From an uncultured Oscillospiraceae bacterium (GTDB lineage Bacteria > Bacillota > Clostridia > Oscillospirales > Oscillospiraceae), in assembly GCA_934569225.1 (NCBI GenBank), contig CAKTKC010000006.1, positions 55,740 through 119,739 of the forward strand: a stretch of DNA of 64,000 nt. The letters run 5' to 3'. The translations under genes were made by a program, and so were the position numbers. Numbering within the stretch: position 1 is the stretch's first letter; each line of letters opens with the position of its first letter. This document shows, piece by piece, positions 17,664 to 26,537 of this stretch. The notes under the pieces are model-generated. The model saw nothing but the letters and a program-made list of their open reading frames with translations, searched no databases and was not told the origin of the DNA.

Positions 17664-19169
17664 TCAGATCATCTTCCGGATGATTTCCGCTTCCGTCAGG
17701 TTGTCCCTGCGGAAAAATTCGCCGCTGATCCTGCCGTCCTTCATGACCAGCAGCCGGTCAACCATGCCAATCAGCTCCGGAAGCTCTTCCGAAATCATGA
17801 TGATGGATTTCTTTTCCCGCTTCAGCTGCTCCATCAGTGAATAAATGGCAGACTTGACACCGATGTCAATACCGCGGGTCGGGCAGTCCATGATCAGAAT
17901 ATCCGACTCGTTTGCCAGCCACTTGGCGACCGCCACCTTCTGCTTGTTGCCGCCGCTGAGCGCCCGGACCAGCTGGTTGATATCCTGCATTTTTACGGAC
18001 AGCTTTCCGGTTTCCCGCAGAGCCATTTCCTTCTCCTTCCGCTTGGAAAGGAAGCCCCGGGTCATGAGCCGTCCCGTTGCGGCGACCGTCACATTGTCCC
18101 GTATGGGAGAAGCCAGGAACACAGACGCCTGGTCCCGATCCTTGGGAATGTACGCCATGCCCAGTCTGATCGCCTGCGGCGGATCCGTGATCCGGGCGCC
18201 GCTTCCGCAGTGAACGACCTCACCTTCATCCGCACGCAGCGCACCGAACATTATCTGGGCAAGCTCATGCATTCCGCAGTCCGTCAGTCCGCCGATCCCG
18301 AGGATCTCTCCCTGCCGGAGCTGCAGGCTGACCTTGCGGACACTCCGCCCCAGGCTGACGCCCCGGACATCCAGGACAACACTGTCCTCATCCGGGATCT
18401 CACCGACGGAGTCACTGCGGTAGTAGCTTCCCGACAGGTCGCGGCCGATCATGCACTGACGGATCCGGTCTTCGCTGAAGGCCTCTTTATATATGGTATC
18501 GATGCAATGGCCGTCCCGAAGCACCGTTGCGGAGTCGCACACATCCATCAGCTCGTTCAGGTCATGGGTTATGAAGATGACGGACTTGTTTTCCTGCTTC
18601 ATCTGCCGGATGATCCCGTAGATCTTCTCCCGACCGTACTGGGAAAGGGCAGTGGTCGTCTCGTCCACGATCAGAATACTCGGCGAATCGGTCATGGCGC
18701 GGATCACTTCCACCAGCTTTCTGTTCTCAAAGGACAGATGCTCGATGGGCTCGGACGCGGAGACCGCAAGTCCCATTTCGTCGATCACCGTCTGAGCCTG
18801 TGCGTTCAGCCTGCGCTTATCCACGGTTCCGTATTTTGTAAACTGGTGCTCCTTGCCCAGATAGATATTTTCGGCAACGGTCATACCGGCGATGGTTCCC
18901 GTTTCCTGAAGCAGAATACTGATACCCTCACGCTTGGAGTCCAGCAGGGAGGCCGGAGCAAAGGGCTTTCCTTCCAGAAGCATATGCCCCGTGTCCGGCT
19001 TCAGGATGCCGGTGATGATATTGCAGAGCGTGGACTTTCCGGACCCGTTTTCTCCGATCAGGCCCCGGATTTCTCCGCGGGGAAGTGAAAAATCAACGCC
19101 AACCACTGCCTTTGTGGGGCCAAAGGACTTGGAAACATCCGTACATTCCAGTAAGCGCTTCTCGACCAT
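17664..19169 (-). CDS. RbsA-type duplicated ABC transporter ATPase
   Basis: Energises import through the two RbsC-type permeases. The 501 residues carry two nucleotide-binding domains. The first has Walker A GENGSGKS at 39-46 and VDETTTAL. The second has a degenerate Walker A (GIGGLTDCGMHE) but an intact signature RALSGGNKQKVAVAKWL and MDCPTRGIDIG, the usual asymmetry of this family. ATG 19169 with an AAAGGG site is preferred to a start 51 codons upstream, since residues before it do not belong to the family. First gene of the ten-gene operon, transcribed from a promoter about 60 bases upstream and divergent from an AraC regulator. Confidence 0.92.
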   Translation of the reverse strand: MVEKRLLECTDVSKSFGPTKAVVGVDFSLPRGEIRGLIGENGSGKSTLCNIITGILKPDTGHMLLEGKPFAPASLLDSKREGISILLQETGTIAGMTVAENIYLGKEHQFTKYGTVDKRRLNAQAQTVIDEMGLAVSASEPIEHLSFENRKLVEVIRAMTDSPSILIVDETTTALSQYGREKIYGIIRQMKQENKSVIFITHDLNELMDVCDSATVLRDGHCIDTIYKEAFSEDRIRQCMIGRDLSGSYYRSDSVGEIPDEDSVVLDVRGVSLGRSVRKVSLQLRQGEILGIGGLTDCGMHELAQIMFGALRADEGEVVHCGSGARITDPPQAIRLGMAYIPKDRDQASVFLASPIRDNVTVAATGRLMTRGFLSKRKEKEMALRETGKLSVKMQDINQLVRALSGGNKQKVAVAKWLANESDILIMDCPTRGIDIGVKSAIYSLMEQLKREKKSIIMISEELPELIGMVDRLLVMKDGRISGEFFRRDNLTEAEIIRKMI

Positions 19170-19231
19170 AATCAACGCCCTTTCTCTCGGGATACCGCGC
19201 TGTGTCCGGCTGCATCCCCTTTTGTCTGCGA

Positions 19232-19240
19232 TAAGTATAC
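19232..19240 (-). promoter_or_regulatory. Extended -10 promoter of the glucuronide operon
   Basis: On the - strand TGGTATACT, an extended -10 element, about 63 bases before the rbsA-type ATG. No good -35 is seen, which fits dependence on an activator such as the divergent AraC protein. Confidence 0.5.
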
Positions 19241-19282
19241 CATGCCGCAGATTGCTAATGTTGCCTAAAACCGATGCGAACA

Positions 19283-19310
19283 TTGCATTTCTTGACTTAT
19301 CTGCTATAAT
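19283..19310 (+). promoter_or_regulatory. Promoter of the AraC-family regulator
   Basis: TTGCAT (19283-19288), 16-base spacer, TATAAT (19305-19310) with TGC upstream. The leader to ATG 19470 is about 150 bases and AT-rich, with a second TATAAT-like box near 19361; AraC sites for both promoters probably lie in 19170-19470. Confidence 0.65.
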
Positions 19311-19469
19311 GGAAAACAGCAATTCTTCCCAGGCCTTGCTTCTTTTGATTTGTTTATTTTGTATAATATTATGTGATTTTTATTGTAAATAATAACCAAT
19401 TCGCAAGTCTGTCAAGTACTTTTGTTTAATTTCTTTTCCGTAAAATTGCAAAAATTGCAGGAGGTTCTC

Positions 19470-20363
19470 ATGCCAAACGCCAGAGATTTTCTTCGCACGA
19501 TCCGTCCGCCGTATTTTGACGCGTTTTTCTTTTCCGACGCAAAGGCGGAAAGCCTGACAAGGATCGTCCCCCACTCCTTTTTCAAGATCATCGCCTTTAT
19601 CGAAGGCGACGTGTATTACACGATCCAGGATCACCGCTATGACCTGATCCCCGGCGATATTCTGATCGCGCCCAGATTCCAGACATACTACCTGCATTCC
19701 GACGGACACGCTACATACCGCCGTCTGGTGCTGTGGTTTTCCGGTGACCTTCTGGATCCCATCGACCCCAGCGGAGAGCTTCGGCGTTTCTTCGAGAAAA
19801 TAGACGAAACGAGAGTCGGCGCATGCTTCCACTTTGCGTCCGCTGACTGTGACGAGATCTTCAATCAGATGTACCACCTTGTGGGAGAACGGGATTATTC
19901 CAAGCCATTCGGAGATTCCGTCTGTCAGGCCATTGCCACCCTGATCCTCGTCAGGATCTACCGCGCGGCAACCTCCGCCCATAAAAGCAGCAAAGAGGAT
20001 TCCGAGATCAGCCTGCTTGTAGACAATGTTGCCGCCTACATCAACGGGAATTTGCGGAGTGACCTGTCCCTGGACATCATTGCCGACATTTTCTTCGTCA
20101 ACAAGTTTCACCTGGAACGCATCTTCAAGAAAAAGATGGGCGTTACTGTCCATAGCTATATCGTTCAGAGACGTCTGGTGCTGGCGCGGCAGAAGCTGTA
20201 CAGCGGGGAGTCTCCCACGCAGATCTACCAAAGCTGCGGCTTTTCCAGCTATTCTTCCTTCTACCGCGCGTTTCAGAAGATGTACAATGTCTCCCCTCAG
20301 CAATTCTGCGCACAGATCGGTACGATCATGACGCTGGAGGGAAGCCAGAGCTGGAATGCGTAA
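19470..20363 (+). CDS. AraC/XylS-family regulator divergent from the glucuronide operon
   Basis: A 297-residue regulator: N-terminal cupin sensing domain (HSFFKIIAFIEGDVYYTIQDHRYDLIPGDILIAP) and two C-terminal helix-turn-helix motifs (LSLDIIADIFFVNKFHLERIFKKKMGVTVHSYIVQRRL and IYQSCGFSSYSSFYRAFQKMYNVSPQQF). AGGAGG before ATG 19470 chooses the start; an in-frame TTG at 19422 lacks a site. Its head-to-head arrangement with the ABC/glucuronidase operon makes it the obvious candidate activator, responding to the imported sugar or glucuronide. Confidence 0.92.
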   Translation: MPNARDFLRTIRPPYFDAFFFSDAKAESLTRIVPHSFFKIIAFIEGDVYYTIQDHRYDLIPGDILIAPRFQTYYLHSDGHATYRRLVLWFSGDLLDPIDPSGELRRFFEKIDETRVGACFHFASADCDEIFNQMYHLVGERDYSKPFGDSVCQAIATLILVRIYRAATSAHKSSKEDSEISLLVDNVAAYINGNLRSDLSLDIIADIFFVNKFHLERIFKKKMGVTVHSYIVQRRLVLARQKLYSGESPTQIYQSCGFSSYSSFYRAFQKMYNVSPQQFCAQIGTIMTLEGSQSWNA

Positions 20364-20410
20364 AGCGGAACTGCCGCAAGACACCCTCTTCCCGAAAAGT
20401 ACGCAAAATA

Positions 20411-20456
20411 ACAGGGCAAGAAATCAAAGGCTTTCCTTGATTTCTTGCCCTGTTTT
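20411..20456 (+). terminator. Terminator after the AraC gene
   Basis: Perfect 17-bp stem ACAGGGCAAGAAATCAA / its complement (20437-20453), 9-base loop, then TTT. The remaining gap to 20563 shows nothing recognisable. Confidence 0.85.
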
Positions 20457-20563
20457 CATCATGCCCCGCCGGAGCGGTTATTTACGCAGCAGCCCATTTA
20501 TGTTTTCTCTAAAGCCGCACCGCACCCATAGAGATCCGATCCTGCTGCGCACCGGCCTTTCCT

Positions 20564-21448
20564 TTATTCCTTTGTTTCGTTTTCCTGGGTCTGGGCTGCG
20601 TTCTCAGCCGCCTGGGCGGCGACTTGATTCACAAACAGATTTGCCTTGTCGTGGGGGCGGAAGCGCTGCCAGATGAGCACGCACACCGCCGCCGCACAGC
20701 TCACTCCCGCCAGCAGCTGGCTGACCCGGACGGGGCCCCAGTACAGGCTGTCCATCCGCAGTCCTTCGATCAGGCAGCGGCCGAGACCATACCAGGCTAC
20801 GTACCCCAGGGCGATCTGCCCGTCATACTGCCGACGCTTGGACAGGAAGTGCAGCAGCACAAAGCCCACGGCATTCCACACTGACTCATACAGGAAGGTG
20901 GGGTGGTAGTATTCCCATGCGCCGGTGACGGTGTTGTACAGCCCCATGCGGAAGAAGCTGTCCGTCGCCGCGCCGAAGGCTTCCCGGTTGACGAAGTTGC
21001 CCCACCGGCCAATGGACTGGCCGATGAGAAAGCCCAGCGCTACCATATCCAGCAAAGCTCCGATTTTGATCTTCTTGATGCGGCACAGCAGCAGAACCCC
21101 CGCCACTGCGCCCAGAACGCCGCCGTAAATGGCAAGGCCACCGTTCCAGATGTACAGCACGGAAATGGGGTTCTCGGCGTAATCCGCCCAGGAGAAAATG
21201 CAGTAATACGTCCGGGCGCAAAGAATAGCAAAGGGCGTGACCCACAGCACACCGTCCAGCAGATCGTCCTGTTTGATACCGAACTGACTGCACCGGCGGC
21301 AGGCGTAGACTACCGCCAGCATCAGGCCGATGGCGATAATGAGGCCGTAATAATGGATGGTCAGAGGCCCCAGCGCCAGGGTGCGGCCGGGGTTCACCTC
21401 AATGCCCAGGAAGGGGAAGGAAATGGTTGAATAATTGGCAGGAATCAT
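20564..21448 (-). CDS. lgt: Prolipoprotein diacylglyceryl transferase Lgt
   Basis: Membrane enzyme that attaches diacylglycerol to the lipobox cysteine of prelipoproteins, including the two binding lipoproteins of this window. The 294 residues include about seven spans, the YYGLIIAIG block, GGLAIYGGVLGA and the family signature GRWGNFVNREAFG. ATG 21448 after GGAGG is chosen, giving a 4-base ATGA overlap with the upstream M16 peptidase gene. The C-terminal about 30 residues are Ala/Glu/Gln-rich and polar, a tail not needed for catalysis. Confidence 0.95.
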   Translation of the reverse strand: MIPANYSTISFPFLGIEVNPGRTLALGPLTIHYYGLIIAIGLMLAVVYACRRCSQFGIKQDDLLDGVLWVTPFAILCARTYYCIFSWADYAENPISVLYIWNGGLAIYGGVLGAVAGVLLLCRIKKIKIGALLDMVALGFLIGQSIGRWGNFVNREAFGAATDSFFRMGLYNTVTGAWEYYHPTFLYESVWNAVGFVLLHFLSKRRQYDGQIALGYVAWYGLGRCLIEGLRMDSLYWGPVRVSQLLAGVSCAAAVCVLIWQRFRPHDKANLFVNQVAAQAAENAAQTQENETKE

Positions 21449-22734
21449 GATTGTGCCTCCTTGCTGACAGGATAGATAACGGACAGACTGCACCGTTCCC
21501 CACGAACCGCCCGGCGCAAAAACGCGCAGATTTCCTCCGCGCCGATGCTGCGGTAGATTTCCGGGAAGCGGAAATAGTCAAAGTCCGAAAAATGATACGC
21601 GCACAGGCGGAAACAGGTGGAGTCGAAGCTGTCCAGGCCACGGATACGCCGGCCGAGGGCGCTGCGCTTCATCCGCAGGAACGCCTTTTCCGGCAGTCCC
21701 TCCGCCGCGATTTTTCCCGCCTGCTCCAGAATCGCTTCCCGGACGGCGCGGGGGTCGTCGGAATCGCCGGAGCAGAGCAGCATGGCGCAGCCGTCCACCG
21801 TCTCGAAGCCGCCGCCGAAGGAGGAATCGATAATGCCTTCCTCGTACAGCCGCAGATACAGCTCCGAGGATTCGCCGAACAGCGCCTCCGCCGCCAGATC
21901 CGCCACCATTTCCTCCCGGATGGCCGCGTCGCCGTGGGTCAGGGGTTCGCACTTGAATGCCAGATTGAAGGTCGGCATGGCGACCTCCATGGAGCATTCC
22001 GTCTCGGCTTTCGGGCAGGTCATGTCCTCCTGCCAAGAACGCAGCTTGACGCCCGTCTCCTTTCGCTCGCTGCCCAGAACTTCCCGGGCGGCAGATGTCA
22101 CCGATTCCGGGTCTACGTCGCCCACGACGCACAGCAGCATATTCCCCGGCGCGTAAAACGCCCGATGGCAGGTATACAGCACCTCCGGGGTGATCTCCCG
22201 GATGGTCTCGCTGGTGCCGAGAATGGGCTGGCGGATGGGATGGACGGCATACATGGCCGCCATCAGGTTATCGAACACCACGCTGTCCGGGGCGTCCTCG
22301 TTCATGCCGATCTCCTGATCGATGATGCCCCGCTCCTTTTCCACGCTTTCCTCTGTGAAGTAGGGCGTAGACACGAATTCCAGCAGCAGCCGCAGACAAT
22401 CGTCAAAGTGGTTGGTGCAGGAAAAATAATAGGCCGTCATGTCGTAGCTGGTAAAGGCGTTGGTGGAAGCGCCCATGGCGGCAAACTCCGCTGAAACGTC
22501 CCGGTCGCCCGGCAGGTCGAACATCTTGTGCTCCAGATAATGGGCAACGCCTGCGGGGGCGTGGTATTCCTTCCCGTCCAGAAGAAAATCCGTGTGGATG
22601 GAACCAAAGTCCGTGACGAAATAGGCAAGCTTTTTCGTAAAGCCCTTCCGGGGAACCACCAGCACCGTCAGGCCGTTTTCCAGGGTTTCCCGGTACAGCG
22701 TTTCGTCCAGTTCGGGGTATTGCTGCTCGATCAT
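21445..22734 (-). CDS. ymfH: M16 zinc peptidase, catalytic partner (YmfH-like)
   Basis: Processing-peptidase/pitrilysin family protein of 429 residues. The inverted zinc motif HxxEH is HYLEH at 65-69 and the third ligand Glu141 lies 76 residues later in IIDQEIGM, so the active site looks complete. The second half carries the usual related but inactive M16 domain (about 180-400). It forms an operon with the inactive partner upstream (4-base overlap) and lgt downstream (4-base overlap). In Bacillus the YmfF/YmfH pair is membrane-associated cytosolic protein quality or peptide maturation; the substrate here is unknown. Confidence 0.88.
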   Translation of the reverse strand: MIEQQYPELDETLYRETLENGLTVLVVPRKGFTKKLAYFVTDFGSIHTDFLLDGKEYHAPAGVAHYLEHKMFDLPGDRDVSAEFAAMGASTNAFTSYDMTAYYFSCTNHFDDCLRLLLEFVSTPYFTEESVEKERGIIDQEIGMNEDAPDSVVFDNLMAAMYAVHPIRQPILGTSETIREITPEVLYTCHRAFYAPGNMLLCVVGDVDPESVTSAAREVLGSERKETGVKLRSWQEDMTCPKAETECSMEVAMPTFNLAFKCEPLTHGDAAIREEMVADLAAEALFGESSELYLRLYEEGIIDSSFGGGFETVDGCAMLLCSGDSDDPRAVREAILEQAGKIAAEGLPEKAFLRMKRSALGRRIRGLDSFDSTCFRLCAYHFSDFDYFRFPEIYRSIGAEEICAFLRRAVRGERCSLSVIYPVSKEAQS

Positions 22735-23996
22735 TGGCTCTCTCCTTTCAGGAAATAGGTGCTGTGAAGCGTCACGGTCCGCGCCGCCGCCACTACATCA
22801 GCAACGCTGACCTTCTCCACCGCTTCCATGTAGCGCTCCGGGGTCATGTTCAGGCCACTTAGAGCAGCGGTGGCGTAGTAACCTTCAATAGCGCCGGGGG
22901 AATCGGAGGTGGCGCGAAGGGAGCTGAGCAGGGCTTCCTTTCCGGCGGTCAGCTCTTCCTGGGTAATTTCCCCATGGCGGCAGGCGTCCAGCTGGCGGAG
23001 GATCTCGTCCCGCGTCAGCTGCTCCTTGTCAAAGTCGATGCCCGCGCCCACGGTGAGAATGCCCTTCGCGCCGTAATACGACGAGCCGATCCGGTAGCAC
23101 AGCGACATCGCCTCCCGGACGTTGAGGAACAGCTTGGAGGTCATGCCCGCGCCGAAAATGGTGTTGAACACCTGCATGGCCGGGAATTCCGCGTCCCGGT
23201 TGACGATGGGGGTGACAAAGCCCATGCAGAGCTTTCCCTGAGAGACGTCCATCGTCTCCGTCACGTTCTGCCCGGGGCAGGGGTGGAAAGGCGTCTGGGG
23301 CGGAAGCGCGCCCTCCCGGCCGCCGAGCCTAAGCAGCAGCGGAGAAAGATATTCCGCAACCGTCTCCGCCGGGGCGCTGCCTACGTAGAAAATTTCAATT
23401 CTGCTCTCCCGGAGGATTTTCCGGTAGTGGGTCAGCAGCTCCGCCGGGTCGATGGCTGCCACGTCCTCCGCCTCGCCCAGACGGGGCAGGCCGAAGCTGT
23501 CGCCCCGGCACATGGTTTTCAGCAGCTTTCCCATGGCGTAGACGCTCTTGTCGTTCCGCTCGGATTCGATGGTGGAGATCAGGTTTTTCTTTTCCCCCTC
23601 CACAAAGGCGGGCAGAAACCCGTCCCCCTCTGTGGGGAAATCCAGGAGAATTTCCTCCAGAAAGCGGATCATGGGGGCAAGCACCTGATCGCCGGGCAGG
23701 GCGAAGCGGTCGTCCATAAAGCCGCAGTAAAGGCCGGTGGTCTGGTAGTCCCCCACCCGGCGCACCAGCGGACTGACGGAAGCGCCGTACAGCTCGTCCA
23801 GGTTTTCCGTAATGGCGCGGAGGTCGGGGCAGCGTTTCGTGCCCCGGAGCAGCACGGAGGGGATCAGCACATTTTGGGCGGATTCCTCTTTCGCCATGGG
23901 GCGCACCAGCTGGAAGCTCAGGCACCCCTGCTTGAACCGGTCGTCCCGGCAGGAACGCAGGGTCACGCCGGGGAGCAGTGTTTTTGTTTCGATCAT
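22731..23996 (-). CDS. ymfF: M16 family protein, non-catalytic partner (YmfF-like)
   Basis: A 421-residue M16 relative lacking the HxxEH motif: at the equivalent place the sequence is NVLIPSVLLRGTKRCPDL. The C-terminal domain has the conserved GFVTPIVNRDAEFPAMQVFNTIFGAGMTSKLFLNVREAMSLCY, with the R..Y pair of inactive M16 subunits. It presumably closes the clam-shell around substrates with the catalytic YmfH-like subunit. First gene of the ymfF-ymfH-lgt operon. AGGAG precedes ATG 23996. Confidence 0.85.
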   Translation of the reverse strand: MIETKTLLPGVTLRSCRDDRFKQGCLSFQLVRPMAKEESAQNVLIPSVLLRGTKRCPDLRAITENLDELYGASVSPLVRRVGDYQTTGLYCGFMDDRFALPGDQVLAPMIRFLEEILLDFPTEGDGFLPAFVEGEKKNLISTIESERNDKSVYAMGKLLKTMCRGDSFGLPRLGEAEDVAAIDPAELLTHYRKILRESRIEIFYVGSAPAETVAEYLSPLLLRLGGREGALPPQTPFHPCPGQNVTETMDVSQGKLCMGFVTPIVNRDAEFPAMQVFNTIFGAGMTSKLFLNVREAMSLCYRIGSSYYGAKGILTVGAGIDFDKEQLTRDEILRQLDACRHGEITQEELTAGKEALLSSLRATSDSPGAIEGYYATAALSGLNMTPERYMEAVEKVSVADVVAAARTVTLHSTYFLKGESQ

Positions 23997-24130
23997 GTCA
24001 GACTCCTGATGGAAGAAAGTTGCGGCAGGAAAATTGCGCGCTTTCCTGTCCGCGTTGTCATGTAAAGAGTATTATATACCACTTTTCCCAAAATAGGAAG
24101 TCAATACACAAAAAATTCAGAGATTATTGG

Positions 24131-24159
24131 TTGTCATTTTCCTCTGTTTGCGGTAGAAT
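24131..24159 (+). promoter_or_regulatory. Promoter of prmA
   Basis: TTGTCA (24131-24136), 17-base spacer, TAGAAT (24154-24159), 36 bases before the ATG. The divergent operon at 23996 has an AT-rich region around 24070-24080 with a TGGTATAT-like -10 on the - strand. Confidence 0.7.
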
Positions 24160-24195
24160 GTAGGTTGGACTTATAGGAATTAGGAGTGAACCGCC

Positions 24196-25131
24196 ATGGC
24201 ATGGCTGGAATTTACCATTGAAACCACGCCCCAGAGCATCGACTCTGCCGTTACCGCCCTCAGCGCCCGGGGGTTTTCCGATCTGGTCATCGAAGACCAG
24301 TCGGAATTCGAGACGTTTCTGGAGGAAAACCGGGCGTATTGGGATTACATCGACGAGGGGCTGCAAAAAAAGCTGGAAGGACTTTCCCGCATCAAGCTGT
24401 ATCTGGAAGACACCGACGGAGGTGGACGGAAGCGCCTTGACGCGGCAGTGAACGAGCTGGGACTGACCATGACCGTCGCCCCCCTCCCCGAAACCAACTG
24501 GGAGGAAAGCTGGAAGGACAATTACCCGCCCCAGGAGATCGGCGAGCGCATTGTGGTGCTGCCCTACTGGCTGGCGGAGGAACCCACCGACCGGCTCAAG
24601 GTCATTCTCGACCCCGGCCTGACCTTTGGTACCGGCGCCCATCCCTCCACCCAGATGGTGATGGAGGTCATGGAGAACGTGGTGAAACCCGGTTTTCACT
24701 GTCTTGATCTTGGCAGCGGCAGCGGGATACTGTCCATCGCCGCCCTGCGGCTGGGGGCGCAGTCCGCCATTGGCATTGACATTGACCCCAAAGCGGAGGA
24801 CATCGCCCGGGAGAACGCCGCCTACAACGGTTTCGCCGCCCCGGCCTTCACCGCCCTCACCGGCAACGTGACCGAGGACACAGCGCTGATGGACGCGTTA
24901 GCTGCCAATCGGTATGATCTGGTGCTGGTGAACATCGTGGCGGACGTGATCATCGGCCTTGCGCCGGTGCTGCCCCATTTTCTCGACGAGCGCAGCACCT
25001 TGATCTGCTCCGGCATTCTGGACACCCGGCTTTCTGACGTGCTGGACGCCCTGACCGCCGCCGGACTGACCGTCACCGCCACGAAAGCGAAGGACGACTG
25101 GCGCTGCGTCACCGCGAAGCGTATACTGTAA
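24196..25131 (+). CDS. prmA: Ribosomal protein L11 methyltransferase PrmA
   Basis: SAM-dependent trimethylation of ribosomal protein L11. The 311 residues show an N-terminal L11-binding domain (about 1-95), a linker, and the methyltransferase domain with LDPGLTFGTGAHPST, motif I DLGSGSGILSIAA, GIDIDPKA and the NIVADVI (NxxA-type) catalytic block. ATG 24196 follows a purine-rich TTAGGAG site. The next gene begins 15 bases downstream, so the two may be co-transcribed. Confidence 0.95.
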   Translation: MAWLEFTIETTPQSIDSAVTALSARGFSDLVIEDQSEFETFLEENRAYWDYIDEGLQKKLEGLSRIKLYLEDTDGGGRKRLDAAVNELGLTMTVAPLPETNWEESWKDNYPPQEIGERIVVLPYWLAEEPTDRLKVILDPGLTFGTGAHPSTQMVMEVMENVVKPGFHCLDLGSGSGILSIAALRLGAQSAIGIDIDPKAEDIARENAAYNGFAAPAFTALTGNVTEDTALMDALAANRYDLVLVNIVADVIIGLAPVLPHFLDERSTLICSGILDTRLSDVLDALTAAGLTVTATKAKDDWRCVTAKRIL

Positions 25132-25146
25132 ACGAAGGAGCGTATT

Positions 25147-26202
25147 ATGAGTATCCCCTATCGTACCCGGCGGGTGCTGAACCGTCTGGGCATTGTGCTT
25201 ATGATTTTTCTGCTGGTGGGCGTGATCGCCTGGCTGTGCTGGGTCGTCTGGCTGGAGCGGTACGTTGTGTATACCGCCGACGGCGCGAGCCTGGACTTTG
25301 AGCATTCCGCCCAGGACATTGTCGGCGAGGTCGCCACGCCCCCCGTGGCCCAGCAGAAGATTTCCATTTATTATAATGAAGGCAGTGACGCCCTGGACAC
25401 CGGCAACGAGCTGACCCAGATCAACGGCTACTATATTTCCAGCAACATGCTGCAAAACGACATCAACGGCGTTCTGGGCAAGCTCGAGCGGCTCCCTGCG
25501 GGCACGCCCATTATGATTGACATGAAGGGTCCCTACGGCTCGTTCTTCTATCCCTCTAACTTAGACGGTGCGGTGCATTCCGCCTCCACCAACGTGGATG
25601 CCGTGGCAGCGCTGGTGGACACCCTGATGAACAAGAAGTTCTACACCATTGCCCGGGTCTGTTCTCTGCGGGACTGGAATTTCGGCAACGAGCACGTTAC
25701 CTGCGGCCTGTACATGCTCTCCCGGGCGGGTCTGTGGCTGGATCAGGGCTATTTCTGGCTGGATCCCACCAACGCCACAACCCTGACCTGGATCACCTCC
25801 GTGGTGCTGGAGCTGAAGGGAATGGGTTTTAACGAGGTCATGCTGGCGGATTTCCGCTTCCCCGATTCCAACCAGTACATTTTCAACGGCGACAAGGACA
25901 CGGCGCTCCAGGAAGCCGCCTCCAAGCTGATGGGCACCTGCGGCGGCGATGATTTCACCCTGTCCTTCGGCGTGGCAAACCCTGCCTTCAAGCTGCCGGA
26001 GGGGCGGTGCCGGCTGTATCTGGAGGATGTGGATGCGGCCAACGTAGAGGCCAGAGCCGCACTTGTGGATGTTCCCGACATCAAGGCGCAGCTGGTCTTC
26101 ATGGCCGCCACCAACGACACCCGGTTTGACAATTACAGCGTCATCCGTTCCCTGAACGCCGCGGAGATTCTGGAAGCGCAAAAGGCAGAAGCGGCCAGCT
26201 GA
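25147..26202 (+). CDS. Membrane-anchored putative glycoside hydrolase (DUF4015-like)
   Basis: 351 residues with a basic N-terminus and one membrane span (about 13-36), the rest extracellular. The soluble part looks like a TIM-barrel of the putative glycosyl-hydrolase group PF13200: INGYYISSNMLQNDINGVLGKL, then TPIMIDMKGPYGSFFY, FYTIARVCSLRDWNFG, and a late DFRFPDSNQYIF strand-end. The Asp in MIDMKG and acidic residues near strand ends could be catalytic, but I cannot assign them. Starts with an AAGGAG site 15 bases after prmA. A catalytically inactive wall-binding barrel is the alternative. Confidence 0.55.
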   Translation: MSIPYRTRRVLNRLGIVLMIFLLVGVIAWLCWVVWLERYVVYTADGASLDFEHSAQDIVGEVATPPVAQQKISIYYNEGSDALDTGNELTQINGYYISSNMLQNDINGVLGKLERLPAGTPIMIDMKGPYGSFFYPSNLDGAVHSASTNVDAVAALVDTLMNKKFYTIARVCSLRDWNFGNEHVTCGLYMLSRAGLWLDQGYFWLDPTNATTLTWITSVVLELKGMGFNEVMLADFRFPDSNQYIFNGDKDTALQEAASKLMGTCGGDDFTLSFGVANPAFKLPEGRCRLYLEDVDAANVEARAALVDVPDIKAQLVFMAATNDTRFDNYSVIRSLNAAEILEAQKAEAAS

Positions 26203-26224
26203 CCCTCATATTTATAAGAATTCC

Positions 26225-26296
26225 GCCCCCGGCCGAATGGCCGGGGGCAGAAGGCAATTAACAGGCACAGTGAGATAATCCGCTGTGCCTGTTTTT
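26225..26296 (+). terminator. Two successive hairpins ending prmA-DUF4015
   Basis: First a 10-bp perfect stem GCCCCCGGCC/GGCCGGGGGC (26225-26248), then ACAGGCACAG/CTGTGCCTGT (26261-26292) followed by TTTTT, the real terminator. A sequence like the second hairpin recurs at about 63588. Confidence 0.8.
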
Positions 26297-26305
26297 GATA
26301 CAAGC

Positions 26306-26429
26306 ACCTCTTGCCTCTCCCTTTGGGAGAGGTGGCCGAGCGAAGCGAGGACGGAGAGGGTATACCAGGGTGCAGTACCCTCTCAGTCACCTACGGTGAC
26401 AGCTCTCCCAAAGGGGGAGCCAAGGGGGG
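26306..26429 (+). repeat. R1 element copy 1
   Basis: About 124 bp. Ends are inverted: CTTGCCTCTCCCTTTGGGAG at the left, the complement with CTCTCCCAAAGGG and CCAAGGGG at the right; each end is itself a hairpin. Lies between convergent genes, followed by an H hairpin. Confidence 0.85.
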
Positions 26430-26463
26430 TGTGCCCCGTTGCATAGAGCCTGTTGACACGAAA

Positions 26464-26493
26464 ATGGAGCGTATCCGCACGGATACGCTCCAT
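26464..26493 (-). terminator. H hairpin copy 1, terminator for the DUF2207 gene
   Basis: Fourteen-bp perfect stem ATGGAGCGTATCCG with its complement, 2-base loop; on the - strand followed by TTTTC. One of four copies. Confidence 0.8.
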
Positions 26494-26537
26494 TCGCTGT
26501 TTTACGACTACCCATTCAATGACCCGCGGGTTTTCGT

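Noticed and set aside
19422..19469. Upstream TTG start for the AraC gene
   Set aside because: AGGAGG lies directly before ATG 19470 and the extra residues are not family-like.
26306..26493. CRISPR-like clustering of short repeats
   Set aside because: Repeats are inverted and dispersed singly, without regular spacers or cas genes.
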